From NCBI GenBank assembly GCA_027488215.1, contig JAIYCB010000035.1:50174-114173 (forward strand): 64,000 nt of DNA. Direction: 5' to 3'. The notes beneath the pieces were generated by a model. That model saw only the letters and a program-made list of their open reading frames with translations, ran no database searches and was not told the DNA's origin. How positions within the stretch are numbered: the stretch's first letter is position 1; each line of letters starts with the position of its first letter. This DNA comes from Comamonadaceae bacterium (GTDB taxonomy: Bacteria; Pseudomonadota; Gammaproteobacteria; Burkholderiales; Burkholderiaceae_C). Below, piece by piece: positions 1 to 8,394 of the stretch. A program made the position numbers and the translations under genes.

Positions 1-104
1 TCAAAGGCGAGGGTTTCAACGCGTTCGTAACGGCTCAAGGCATGGGCGAGGCAGGTGGTGGAGTCTTGGCCACCAGAAAACAGAACAAGGGCAGATTTGT
101 GCAT
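1..104 (-). CDS. queC: 7-cyano-7-deazaguanine synthase QueC, N-terminal fragment (truncated by window edge)
   Basis: Reverse strand from ATG at 104 reads [45 protein letters not shown]-loop and TLAFD are typical of QueC. Too short for the supplied ORF track. Confidence 0.85.
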   Translation of the reverse strand, partial: MHKSALVLFSGGQDSTTCLAHALSRYERVETLAF

Positions 105-190
105 GGGGAAGGATGGTAACGCTGTCCATCAAGGGGGGAGCTGTCAGAGTCTGGGCGCGGCGGGCGACGATTTTGGCGTACCCCCGCCTC

Positions 191-2179
191 ATGAGGAACC
201 CTGTGCCTGCCCTCGCCCACCCACACCACACCCGCCAGAAACCGACACCTGCCATAAGGGACAATCACCCACTTCAACAGCCAGTCAAACCCCACTTGTC
301 CCCCCACCTCCCCATCCTGCGCGAAGTTTTTGGCTACGACGCCTTTCGCGGCCCGCAGCAAGCCATCATTGACCATGTGGCGGCAGGCGGCGATGCGTTG
401 GTGCTCATGCCCACAGGCGGGGGCAAGTCGCTGTGCTACCAAATCCCGGCCATTGCCCGCCAACGTGCGGGCAATGGCATCACGGTGGTGGTGTCGCCCC
501 TGATCGCGCTGATGCACGACCAAGTGGGCGCGCTGCACGAGGCGGGCGTGAGCGCCGCGTTTCTCAATTCGACCCTGACCCCCGACGAAGCCAGCGACAC
601 CGAACGGCGGCTGATGCGTGGCGACATCACCTTGCTGTATGCAGCGCCCGAACGGGTGACCACCTCGCGCTTTTTGGCGCAGATGGATTCGCTGCAAGAG
701 CGCGGACTGCTTAGCCTGTTTGCCATCGACGAAGCGCATTGCGTGAGCCAGTGGGGCCACGACTTCCGGCCCGAATACCGGGGGTTGACGGTGCTGCACG
801 AGCGCTACCCCGGTGTGCCGCGTGTGGCGCTCACGGCCACGGCCGATGCGCTGACGCGCGCCGATATCGTCGAGCGGCTGCAACTGGAAAGCGCCGAGCT
901 GTTCATCAGCAGCTTTGACCGACCCAACATCCGTTACACCATCGTCGAGAAAAAAGAAGCCAGCACCCAGTTGCTGCGCTTCATTGAGCGCGATCACCCT
1001 GAAGCTGCGGGCGTGGTGTATTGCCAGTCGCGCAAACGGGTGGAAGAGGTTGCGGCCATGCTGTGCGAGGCGGGCGTCCATGCGCTGCCCTACCACGCGG
1101 GGCTGCCCGCCGAAATGCGCCAGCGTCACCAGAACGCGTTTTTGCGCGAAGAGGGCGTGGTGATGGTGGCCACCATCGCGTTCGGAATGGGCATTGACAA
1201 ACCCGATGTGCGCTTTGTAGCGCACCTGGACATGCCCAAAAACATCGAAGGCTATTACCAAGAGACGGGCCGCGCCGGTCGCGATGGGCTGGCGTCGGAC
1301 GCGTGGATGGCCTATGGCCTGCAAGACGTGGTGAATCAGCGCCGCATGATCGACGAAAGCCCGGCGGGCGAAGAGTTCAAGCAGGTCATGCGCGGCAAGC
1401 TCGACGCCCTGCTGGCCCTGGCCGAAGCCACCGACTGTCGCCGCGTGCGCCTGCTGAGCTACTTTGGCGAAACCTACCCAGGCCAAACCGAGAGCAGCCA
1501 GGGCGTGTACATGCCCTACTGCGGCAACTGCGACAACTGCCTGAATCCGCCCGAAGTGTGGGACGGCACCGATGCGGCGCGCAAACTGCTGTCCACCGTG
1601 TACCGCTGCCACCAGGCCAGCGGCCACAGCTTTGGCGCGGCGCACACCATGGACATCGTGCGCGGCAAAAAAACCGAAAAAGTGGCGCAACGCGGCCACG
1701 AAAGCATCAGCACCTTTGGTGTGGGCGCCGAGTACAGCGAACAGCAACTGCGCGCCGTGATGCGCCAGCTGATCGCCATTGGCGCTCTGCATGTGCACAC
1801 CGAAGAAGGCTTCAGCACCCTGCACCTGACCGAAGGCTCGCGCGCCGTGCTGAAAGGCGATGTGCCGGTGCAACTGCGCGAAAGCACCAGCCAGCGCGCC
1901 GACAAACGCACACGCAGCCGCAGCGCCCCATCCCCCGCTGCCGCCAACCTGGGGCAAGACGCGATGGTGCGCTACATCAACCTCAAGGCCTGGCGTGCCG
2001 AAGTGGCCAAAGAACACAACCTGCCCGCGTATGTGATCTTCCACGACGCGACCCTGGCCGCCATCGCCGAGGCCGCACCCCAAAGCCTAGCGCAGCTGCA
2101 AGGCATCAGCGGACTGGGAGTGAAGAAGCTAGAAGCCTATGGCACACAGGTGCTGCGGATTTGCAACGGGACGGTTTGA
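191..2179 (+). CDS. recQ: ATP-dependent DNA helicase RecQ (start codon uncertain, 113-300)
   Basis: FGYDAFRGPQQAIIDHV, MPTGGGKSLCYQIPA (Walker A), AIDEAHCVSQWGHDFRPEY, QETGRAGRDG, C-terminal HRDC-like AQLQGISGLGVKKLEAYG. Confidence 0.95.
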   Translation: MRNPVPALAHPHHTRQKPTPAIRDNHPLQQPVKPHLSPHLPILREVFGYDAFRGPQQAIIDHVAAGGDALVLMPTGGGKSLCYQIPAIARQRAGNGITVVVSPLIALMHDQVGALHEAGVSAAFLNSTLTPDEASDTERRLMRGDITLLYAAPERVTTSRFLAQMDSLQERGLLSLFAIDEAHCVSQWGHDFRPEYRGLTVLHERYPGVPRVALTATADALTRADIVERLQLESAELFISSFDRPNIRYTIVEKKEASTQLLRFIERDHPEAAGVVYCQSRKRVEEVAAMLCEAGVHALPYHAGLPAEMRQRHQNAFLREEGVVMVATIAFGMGIDKPDVRFVAHLDMPKNIEGYYQETGRAGRDGLASDAWMAYGLQDVVNQRRMIDESPAGEEFKQVMRGKLDALLALAEATDCRRVRLLSYFGETYPGQTESSQGVYMPYCGNCDNCLNPPEVWDGTDAARKLLSTVYRCHQASGHSFGAAHTMDIVRGKKTEKVAQRGHESISTFGVGAEYSEQQLRAVMRQLIAIGALHVHTEEGFSTLHLTEGSRAVLKGDVPVQLRESTSQRADKRTRSRSAPSPAAANLGQDAMVRYINLKAWRAEVAKEHNLPAYVIFHDATLAAIAEAAPQSLAQLQGISGLGVKKLEAYGTQVLRICNGTV

Positions 2180-2313
2180 AGCGCCTCAAACCTCTCCGTC
2201 TTGGTCGCCAGCTTCGCACTGGTGACGAATGCGGGCCAGGTGACAACTCCCTCAAACGTCAGGCCTCGACATTCGAGTTCGTGGTGTTTCGTTTCTCAGC
2301 CACCCGCTCCAAG

Positions 2314-2775
2314 CTACGCCTGCTCCGCAAGCCGCTGTTGTTCCAGCCACTGAGGGCCAGCGCGCAGCTTCTTGGCCAGCGGTGACTTCGGATCAATCAC
2401 CCGCCAAAACGGTGCCACGTCGGTCGTGGCCTTGCCAGCGCCCATCTCGTCCCAAGCAGCCTCGGCCACGGTACGCAAAAAGATCGCCGTGGAAACGGGG
2501 CAAGTGGCGTCCGCACCATGCAGTGCAGCAAGCTCACGGCGTACCTGCTGGATTTCTTTCGTAGTGCCGTAAGGCACATGTGTTTTCAAGTAGTCCTCCA
2601 GCTCCATCGGGCATGAGATGAGCAGTCGCGATCCAGCCGGTACACCCGCAAAGTCCTTGTCCAGCGTCACGGTGTGCGGGGGCTTCGCACGTTTCTTGTC
2701 GGCCCACGTCTTGGCTGCTCTTGGCACTTCAGGCTCCTGGTTGATGTTGCACGGCGCGATTCTCCCGGACAGCAT
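2314..2775 (-). CDS. MGMT (alkyltransferase-like) family hypothetical protein
   Basis: 153 aa; KTWADKKRA..., ELAALHGADATCPVSTAIFLRTVAEAAWDE..., PFWRVIDPKSPLAKKL resembles small 'MGMT family' proteins (x-x-RVI motif region). Confidence 0.55.
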   Translation of the reverse strand: MLSGRIAPCNINQEPEVPRAAKTWADKKRAKPPHTVTLDKDFAGVPAGSRLLISCPMELEDYLKTHVPYGTTKEIQQVRRELAALHGADATCPVSTAIFLRTVAEAAWDEMGAGKATTDVAPFWRVIDPKSPLAKKLRAGPQWLEQQRLAEQA

Positions 2776-2841
2776 GCGAAGTGCAAATAATCCCCGTACA
2801 AACCCTAGGCTTCGGCTTGGAGCGATGCCTACCCCTCACTC

Positions 2842-2903
2842 AAGCGAATCGCCAAGGCCGAACCCCAGAGCTTGGCGCAGCTGCAAGACATCAGCGAATT
2901 GAT
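2842..2903 (+). pseudogene. Remnant of a recQ 3' end (HRDC region)
   Basis: atcgccaaggccgaaccccagagcttggcgcagctgcaagacatcagcgaattg aligns by eye with recQ atcgccgaggccgcaccccaaagcctagcgcagctgcaaggcatcagcggactg (~2070-2124); peptide IAKAEPQSLAQLQDISEL vs IAEAAPQSLAQLQGISGL. Confidence 0.65.
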
Positions 2904-3982
2904 CAGGCCTCCACCTGAATCGCCCCCCGCCGAATCTGGTCGCGCTCCAGGCTTTCAAACAGGGCCTTGAAGTTGCCTTCGCCAAAGCCTTCATCGGCCT
3001 TGCGCTGGATGAATTCAAAGAACACCGGGCCCAGCAGGGTTTGGCTGAAAATTTGCAGCAGCAGGCGCTTCTCGCCGTTGGCGGTGGAGCCATCCATCAA
3101 AATGCCGCGCGCCTGCAATTCGGCCACGGGCTCGCCATGGCCCGGCAGGCGTTCTTCGAGCATCTCGTAATAGATGTCGTTGGGCGCGGTCATGAGCGGG
3201 ATGCCCGCCATCTGCAGCGCGTCCACGCTTTTCAACAGGTCGTCGGTCAGCAGCGCGATGTGCTGGATGCCTTCGCCGTTGAACTGCATCAGGAACTCTT
3301 CGATCTGCCCGCCGGTCTTGCCCGACTCTTCGTTCAGCGGGATGCGGATCATGCCGTCCGGCGCCATCATGGCCTGGCTGGTGAGACCCGTGTATTCGCC
3401 CTTGATGTCGAAGTAGCGAATCTCTTGAAAGTTGAACAGCTTTTCGTAAAAACCGCTCCAGTACGCCATGCGCCCTTTGTAGACGTTGTGCGTCATGTGG
3501 TCGATGAGCTTGAGGCCGTGGCCCGGCGGGTGGCGGTCCACGCCGTTGATGAATTCAAAGTCGATGTCGTAGATGCTTTTGCCGTCTTCAAAACGGTCGA
3601 TCAAATACAAGGGGGCGCCGCCAATGCCCTTGATGGCGGGCAGGCGCAGCTCCATGGGGCCGGTGGGCACATCCACCGGCTGTGCGCCCAGCTCAAGGGC
3701 TCGCGCATACGCCTTGTGCGAGTCCTTGACGCGAAACGCCAGCGCACAGGCGCAAGGGCCGTGCTCGGCAGCAAAGTACCCGGCCAGGCTTTTGGGCTCG
3801 CGGTTGACGATGAAGTTGATGCCGCCCTGGCGGTAAAGCACCACATCTTTGGATCGGTGTTTGGCCACCAGCGAGAAGCCCATCTGCTCGAACAGCGGCT
3901 CCAGGGTGTTGGGGGTGGGGGATGCGAACTCGACGAACTCGAAGCCGCACAGGCCCATGGGGTTGTCAAACAAATCGGCCAT
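2903..3982 (-). CDS. hppD: 4-hydroxyphenylpyruvate dioxygenase
   Basis: [22 protein letters not shown]..., two VOC domains, ...[18 protein letters not shown]..., C-terminal [27 protein letters not shown]. Confidence 0.95.
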   Translation of the reverse strand: MADLFDNPMGLCGFEFVEFASPTPNTLEPLFEQMGFSLVAKHRSKDVVLYRQGGINFIVNREPKSLAGYFAAEHGPCACALAFRVKDSHKAYARALELGAQPVDVPTGPMELRLPAIKGIGGAPLYLIDRFEDGKSIYDIDFEFINGVDRHPPGHGLKLIDHMTHNVYKGRMAYWSGFYEKLFNFQEIRYFDIKGEYTGLTSQAMMAPDGMIRIPLNEESGKTGGQIEEFLMQFNGEGIQHIALLTDDLLKSVDALQMAGIPLMTAPNDIYYEMLEERLPGHGEPVAELQARGILMDGSTANGEKRLLLQIFSQTLLGPVFFEFIQRKADEGFGEGNFKALFESLERDQIRRGAIQVEA

Positions 3983-4204
3983 GAAAATCTCCAGTGATGA
4001 ACAGGACCGCGCTGCTGGTTGAGCGCGGCCCGAATTGAAATCGGTCAAACGAAACAGGGGGGTGTTTAAAAACCCTGCGGCGGCGCACAGGGCTTGCCTC
4101 GCGTGCTGCGCGCGAGGTGGATGCCGAAAATCAAAACCTGGATGGACATGGACCCAGATGGTCGTCGCCAGACCGTCAAATGTCAAGCGACGAACCGATG
4201 GGCC

Positions 4205-5185
4205 TTATTGAGGCTCGATGCCCACTTTCTTGACCAGCGCAGCAAAACGCTCCATTTCACTTCGGAAGATGCGCTGAGCGTGCTCGGGCGTGCTGATGGC
4301 GATCGTATTGCCTTGCTTGGCCATGATTTCCTTGACGGCCGGATCGTTGAAGGCCTGCACCAAGGCGTCGTTGACCTTTTTGACAGTGGCAGCGTTCATG
4401 CCCTTGGGGCCGAGCACACCAAACCAGGCATCGATCACGTAAGTGGGCAAGCCCTGTTCCACAAAAGTCGGAATGTCGGGCGCAGCGGCGCTGCGCTTGT
4501 CGCCACACATGCCCACCGCTTTGAGCGCGCCACTCTTGATGTGCTGTTGCACACTGGGCAAGGCCAATACTGCGAAGTCAATTTGACCTCCCAACAAGTC
4601 CGTGACCATGGGGCCCACGCCTTTGTAAGGGATATGGCGTGCCTTGACTCGGGCTTCGTCCACGAACATCTCGGCCGCCAAGTGCAGGATCGTCCCCGTG
4701 CCACCCGATCCGAAGTTGTAACCGTCCGGCTTGACGCGGAGGGCGGCAATGAATTCACGGCTATTGCCGGAGGGCACTTTTTGCGGGTTCGCCACCAACA
4801 CCAGGGGCGTGGCTCCCAGCACCGCAATCGGTGTGAAATCGCCGGGCATTTCAAAGGGCAGATTTTTGATGACGCTGGGGAAAATCACCACGTTGTTGGA
4901 CACCACCGACAAAGTGAAGCCATCGGGCGGGTTCTTGGCCATGGCCTGCAAACCGATGACGCCACTGGCGCCGGCTTGGTTTTCGACCACCACATTGGCA
5001 CCCATGGCCTTGCCAATGGCGGGCGCTGCGGCGCGCGTGATGGCGTCCACACCCGAACCTGTGGCGTTGGGCAAGATGAACTTGACGGGGCGATCGGCTT
5101 GTGCCCAAGCCATGCCAGGCAGAGCAACGGCCGCGGTGGATGACAAGGCGACCAATGCGCTGCGCCGTGTGATGGGGGTTTTCAT
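4205..5185 (-). CDS. Tripartite tricarboxylate transporter (Bug/TctC family) substrate-binding protein
   Basis: Signal peptide then ADRPVKFILPNATGSGVDAITRAAAPAIGKAMGANVVVENQAGASGVIG..., HIPYKGVGPMVTDLLGGQIDF. Confidence 0.9.
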   Translation of the reverse strand: MKTPITRRSALVALSSTAAVALPGMAWAQADRPVKFILPNATGSGVDAITRAAAPAIGKAMGANVVVENQAGASGVIGLQAMAKNPPDGFTLSVVSNNVVIFPSVIKNLPFEMPGDFTPIAVLGATPLVLVANPQKVPSGNSREFIAALRVKPDGYNFGSGGTGTILHLAAEMFVDEARVKARHIPYKGVGPMVTDLLGGQIDFAVLALPSVQQHIKSGALKAVGMCGDKRSAAAPDIPTFVEQGLPTYVIDAWFGVLGPKGMNAATVKKVNDALVQAFNDPAVKEIMAKQGNTIAISTPEHAQRIFRSEMERFAALVKKVGIEPQ

Positions 5186-5245
5186 GGTTTGTCTCTTTCT
5201 TTGAGTGGAAGGGAAATGAAAAAATGAAAAGGCCGATGGCCCACT

Positions 5246-6445
5246 TCAGGCCACCGCCTTGATGGCCCGCAATCTGGCAATTTCAGCCGCGCTCAAGCCC
5301 AAGTCAAGCAACAATTCGCTGGTATTTTCACCTTGTTTAGGGGGCTGCTGGCGCACACCCAGGCGTTGCCCGTCCATGGTGAAGGGGAACAACGCCGCAC
5401 GGGCCGTCTGACCCGCCTTGGGGCCGTCGGTCAGGCGCACATCAGCCAGTCCGCCGGTGGCGTTCAGGTGCGGATCATCAAACAGTTCTTCGGGTCTGAC
5501 GATGGGCGCAAAAGGCAAACCGGCTTTTTCAAAAATCGCGGTCAGCTCGGCGGCGGTAAAGGTCTGCAGGCGGCGGCGCAATTCAGGAATCAACTCGGCA
5601 CGCAGGGACACGCGTGCGTTGTTGTCGCCGTAACGCGCATCGGCTTTCAGATCGGCAAAACCCAGCACATCGCAGAAGGTGGCCCACTGCGCATCGCTCA
5701 CCGCCGCCAAAAAGATTTGTTCGTCATTTTTGACGGTGAACACGTCGTACACCGCCCAGGCCGAAATGCGGTTGGGCATGGGCTCAGCCGCTTTGCCGGT
5801 GATGGCGTACTGCAGCATGTGTTGGCCGACCAAAAATACATTATTCTCGAACAAGGCCGACTGGATCTCTTGCCCGCGCCCGGTGATGCCGCGCTGAATC
5901 AGCGCACCCAGCACACCAATGGCGCCAAACATGCCGCCCATGATGTCGTTCACGCTGGTGCCCGCGCGCAGCGGGTCGCCGGGGCGCCCCGTCATGTAGG
6001 CCAGGCCGCCCATCATCTGCACCACCTCATCCAGCGCAGTGCGGTGGTCATACGGCCCCGGTAAAAAGCCTTTGAGGCTGGCATAGATCAGCTTGGGGTT
6101 GTGGGCCGACAAGCTTGCGTAGTCCAAGCCGTACTTGGCCATGGAGCCGGGCTTGAAGTTCTCGGCCACCACGTCGGCCGTGGCGCACAGACGCCGCGCC
6201 ACCTCGGCCCCTTCGGAGTTTTGCAGGTTGAGCTGGATACTTTTTTTGTTGCGGTTGAACATGGGGAAAAACCCCGCGCCCGAGCCTAACAAGTGGCGTG
6301 TGCGATCGCCTTCAATGGGCTCGACCTTGATGACCTCGGCCCCCATGTCGGCCAGCACCATGCCGCAAGTTGGCCCCATGACCATGTGGGTGAATTCGAC
6401 GACGCGCAGACCTTCGAGCGGGAGTTTTTTTTCGGACATGTTCAT
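5246..6445 (-). CDS. CaiB/BaiF family CoA transferase
   Basis: LEGLRVVEFTHMVMGPTCGMVLADMGAEVIKVEPIEGDRTR..., NRNKKSIQLNL, typical class III CoA-transferase. Confidence 0.92.
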   Translation of the reverse strand: MNMSEKKLPLEGLRVVEFTHMVMGPTCGMVLADMGAEVIKVEPIEGDRTRHLLGSGAGFFPMFNRNKKSIQLNLQNSEGAEVARRLCATADVVAENFKPGSMAKYGLDYASLSAHNPKLIYASLKGFLPGPYDHRTALDEVVQMMGGLAYMTGRPGDPLRAGTSVNDIMGGMFGAIGVLGALIQRGITGRGQEIQSALFENNVFLVGQHMLQYAITGKAAEPMPNRISAWAVYDVFTVKNDEQIFLAAVSDAQWATFCDVLGFADLKADARYGDNNARVSLRAELIPELRRRLQTFTAAELTAIFEKAGLPFAPIVRPEELFDDPHLNATGGLADVRLTDGPKAGQTARAALFPFTMDGQRLGVRQQPPKQGENTSELLLDLGLSAAEIARLRAIKAVA

Positions 6446-6453
6446 GCAGTCAT

Positions 6454-7386
6454 TTATTCAGGGCGCAGGGTCTTGGGCAAACCCGCCTGCGCAATCGAAC
6501 CATGCAGGCATTCGCCTGCAAGCCACTGCGCCAACTGGGCGCGCAAAGCCATGAGCTTACCGAAATCGATGCCGGTTTGGATGCCCATGCTGGCCATCAA
6601 ATAGGTCAGGTCCTCGGTGGCCACATTGCCACTGGCCCCGGGCGCATGCGGACAGCCGCCGATGCCCGCCAGACACGCATCAAACCGGGTCTCGCCCGCT
6701 TGCAGCGCGGCCATCACGTTGGCCAGCCCCAAGCCCCGTGTGTCGTGAAAATGCCCGCAGCCGAGCGTGTCGCCCGCCACGGTGCGGGCCTTGGCAAACA
6801 ACTCGCCCACCTGGCGCGGATCGGCATAGCCCACCGTGTCGGCCAAACCCACCCGATCCACCCCCAGCGCCAGCACCTCTTTGAGCAAGCGCAGCACTTC
6901 ATCCACAGCGACCTGCCCCTGTATCGTGCAGCCGAACGCGGTGCTCATGCCCACTTCGATGCGGATGCGCGAGCCGCGTGCCCGACGGGCCTCCACGATG
7001 GCCGCGATCTCTGCCACCACGTCATCCGGCACTTTGCGCAAATTGGCCAGGCTGTGCGAATGGCTGACCGACAGGGGCAGCAGCATCCAGTCGGCACCGC
7101 TGTCCATGGCGCGTTCGGCCCCCTTGAGGTTGGGCACCAACACCGACACGACGAGGCCTGTCAGGGTTTTGGCAAAGGCCACCAACTCGGCGGTGTCGGC
7201 CAATTGCGGCAGCAGTTTGGGGGGCACAAAAGAGCCGACTTCGATCTCGCGGATGCCCGCGTCGTAAGCGCCTTGAATCCACTGCAGCTTTTGCGCGGTG
7301 GGCAGGGTGCGGGCGATGCTTTGCAGCCCGTCGCGCAGGCCCACTTCGCGAACCGTCACGCGCTCGGGCCAATTGAATGTGCTCAT
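6454..7386 (-). CDS. Hydroxymethylglutaryl-CoA lyase family protein
   Basis: MSTFNWPERVTVREVGLRDGLQSI..., GCGHFHDTRGLGLANVMAAL, GIGGCPHAPGASGNVATEDL active-site loop. Confidence 0.92.
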   Translation of the reverse strand: MSTFNWPERVTVREVGLRDGLQSIARTLPTAQKLQWIQGAYDAGIREIEVGSFVPPKLLPQLADTAELVAFAKTLTGLVVSVLVPNLKGAERAMDSGADWMLLPLSVSHSHSLANLRKVPDDVVAEIAAIVEARRARGSRIRIEVGMSTAFGCTIQGQVAVDEVLRLLKEVLALGVDRVGLADTVGYADPRQVGELFAKARTVAGDTLGCGHFHDTRGLGLANVMAALQAGETRFDACLAGIGGCPHAPGASGNVATEDLTYLMASMGIQTGIDFGKLMALRAQLAQWLAGECLHGSIAQAGLPKTLRPE

Positions 7387-7485
7387 GTTCAGTGTCTTTA
7401 ATTGCTTGAACTGCAAGTTTAATGTTTCCAAATGATCATAAAATTCATTTTCGGAAGCTTAATTGTTCCACATAGGAATAGATGA

Positions 7486-8391
7486 ATGCGTGACCTTGAC
7501 CTGACTTCACTGCGCCTGTTTGTGACCGTTTGCGACACCGGCAACATGAGCCGCGCCGCAGACAAGGCCAATATGGTCGCCTCGGCAGTCAGCAAACGTT
7601 TGGCCCAATTGGAAGCGACTGTGGGATCAAGCCTACTGACACGGCGCAAGTACGGCATGGTGCCGACTGCGGCAGGCGAGACCCTGCTGGAACACGCCCG
7701 CAGCATGTTGTTGAGTGCCAGCCGCATTGAGCGCGACATGGCCAACCACGCGGCGGGTATTCAAGGCCGGGTCAATGTGCTAGCCACCCCCTCGGTGATG
7801 GCCGAATCTCTGGCCGACGAGATCAGCGAGTTCTTGAAAAAACCCGAACACCAGAACATTCAGATCGACCTGGAAGAACGCATCAGCCCGGAGGTGGTGC
7901 GTGGTGTTCGCGACGGCGAAGCATCGATTGGCATTTGTTGGGACGCGGCCCAAACTGGTCAGTTGCACACCCGCACTTACCAACACGACCACCTGTGTGT
8001 AGCCGTTCCCAAAGGCCATCCGCTGAGCTTGCATCAACAACTTCGTTACCAAGACACACTGGCTTACGAACACGTGCTGATGTCGATCAACTCGGCGGTC
8101 GAGCTCATGCTTCAGCGCGAAGCCAGTCTTTTAAACAAACGGCTGGTACACCGTGTGATTGTCACCAACTTTGAAGCTGCTTTACGGGTGGTGCGAGCGG
8201 GCTTGGCCATTGCCGTGGTGCCCCGTGAGGTGACCGGCTTGTATGCCGGAGCTTACGGACTCGACATCCTGCCTTTGCAGGAAAGCTGGTCGCGCAGACG
8301 CTTCATCTTGTGCCACCGGGGCGAAGACGTGCTGAGCCCGGCGGCCCACTTGCTGCTGAACCATTTGTCGGCAACCCCTACGGACGCTTGA
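7486..8391 (+). CDS. LysR family transcriptional regulator
   Basis: N-terminal HTH RDLDLTSLRLFVTVCDTGNMSRAADKANMVASAVSKRLAQLEATVGSSLLTR; divergent from the 4.2-7.4 kb genes. Confidence 0.92.
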   Translation: MRDLDLTSLRLFVTVCDTGNMSRAADKANMVASAVSKRLAQLEATVGSSLLTRRKYGMVPTAAGETLLEHARSMLLSASRIERDMANHAAGIQGRVNVLATPSVMAESLADEISEFLKKPEHQNIQIDLEERISPEVVRGVRDGEASIGICWDAAQTGQLHTRTYQHDHLCVAVPKGHPLSLHQQLRYQDTLAYEHVLMSINSAVELMLQREASLLNKRLVHRVIVTNFEAALRVVRAGLAIAVVPREVTGLYAGAYGLDILPLQESWSRRRFILCHRGEDVLSPAAHLLLNHLSATPTDA

Positions 8392-8394
8392 ACG

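Noticed and set aside
35-2083. 682-aa minus-strand ORF antisense to recQ
   Set aside because: His/Gln/Arg/Ala-rich low-information translation typical of GC-rich antisense shadow ORFs; recQ on the plus strand is unambiguous.
3041-3997. 318-aa plus-strand ORF across hppD
   Set aside because: Antisense shadow of a well-supported gene; composition (RHQR..., HHVF...) is not protein-like.
4069-4117. Possible terminator/hairpin downstream of the Bug gene (cctcgcg tgctgcg cgcgagg, and ccctg...caggg next to aaaaa)
   Set aside because: Arms are short and imperfect; suggestive for the minus strand but too weak to call as a feature.
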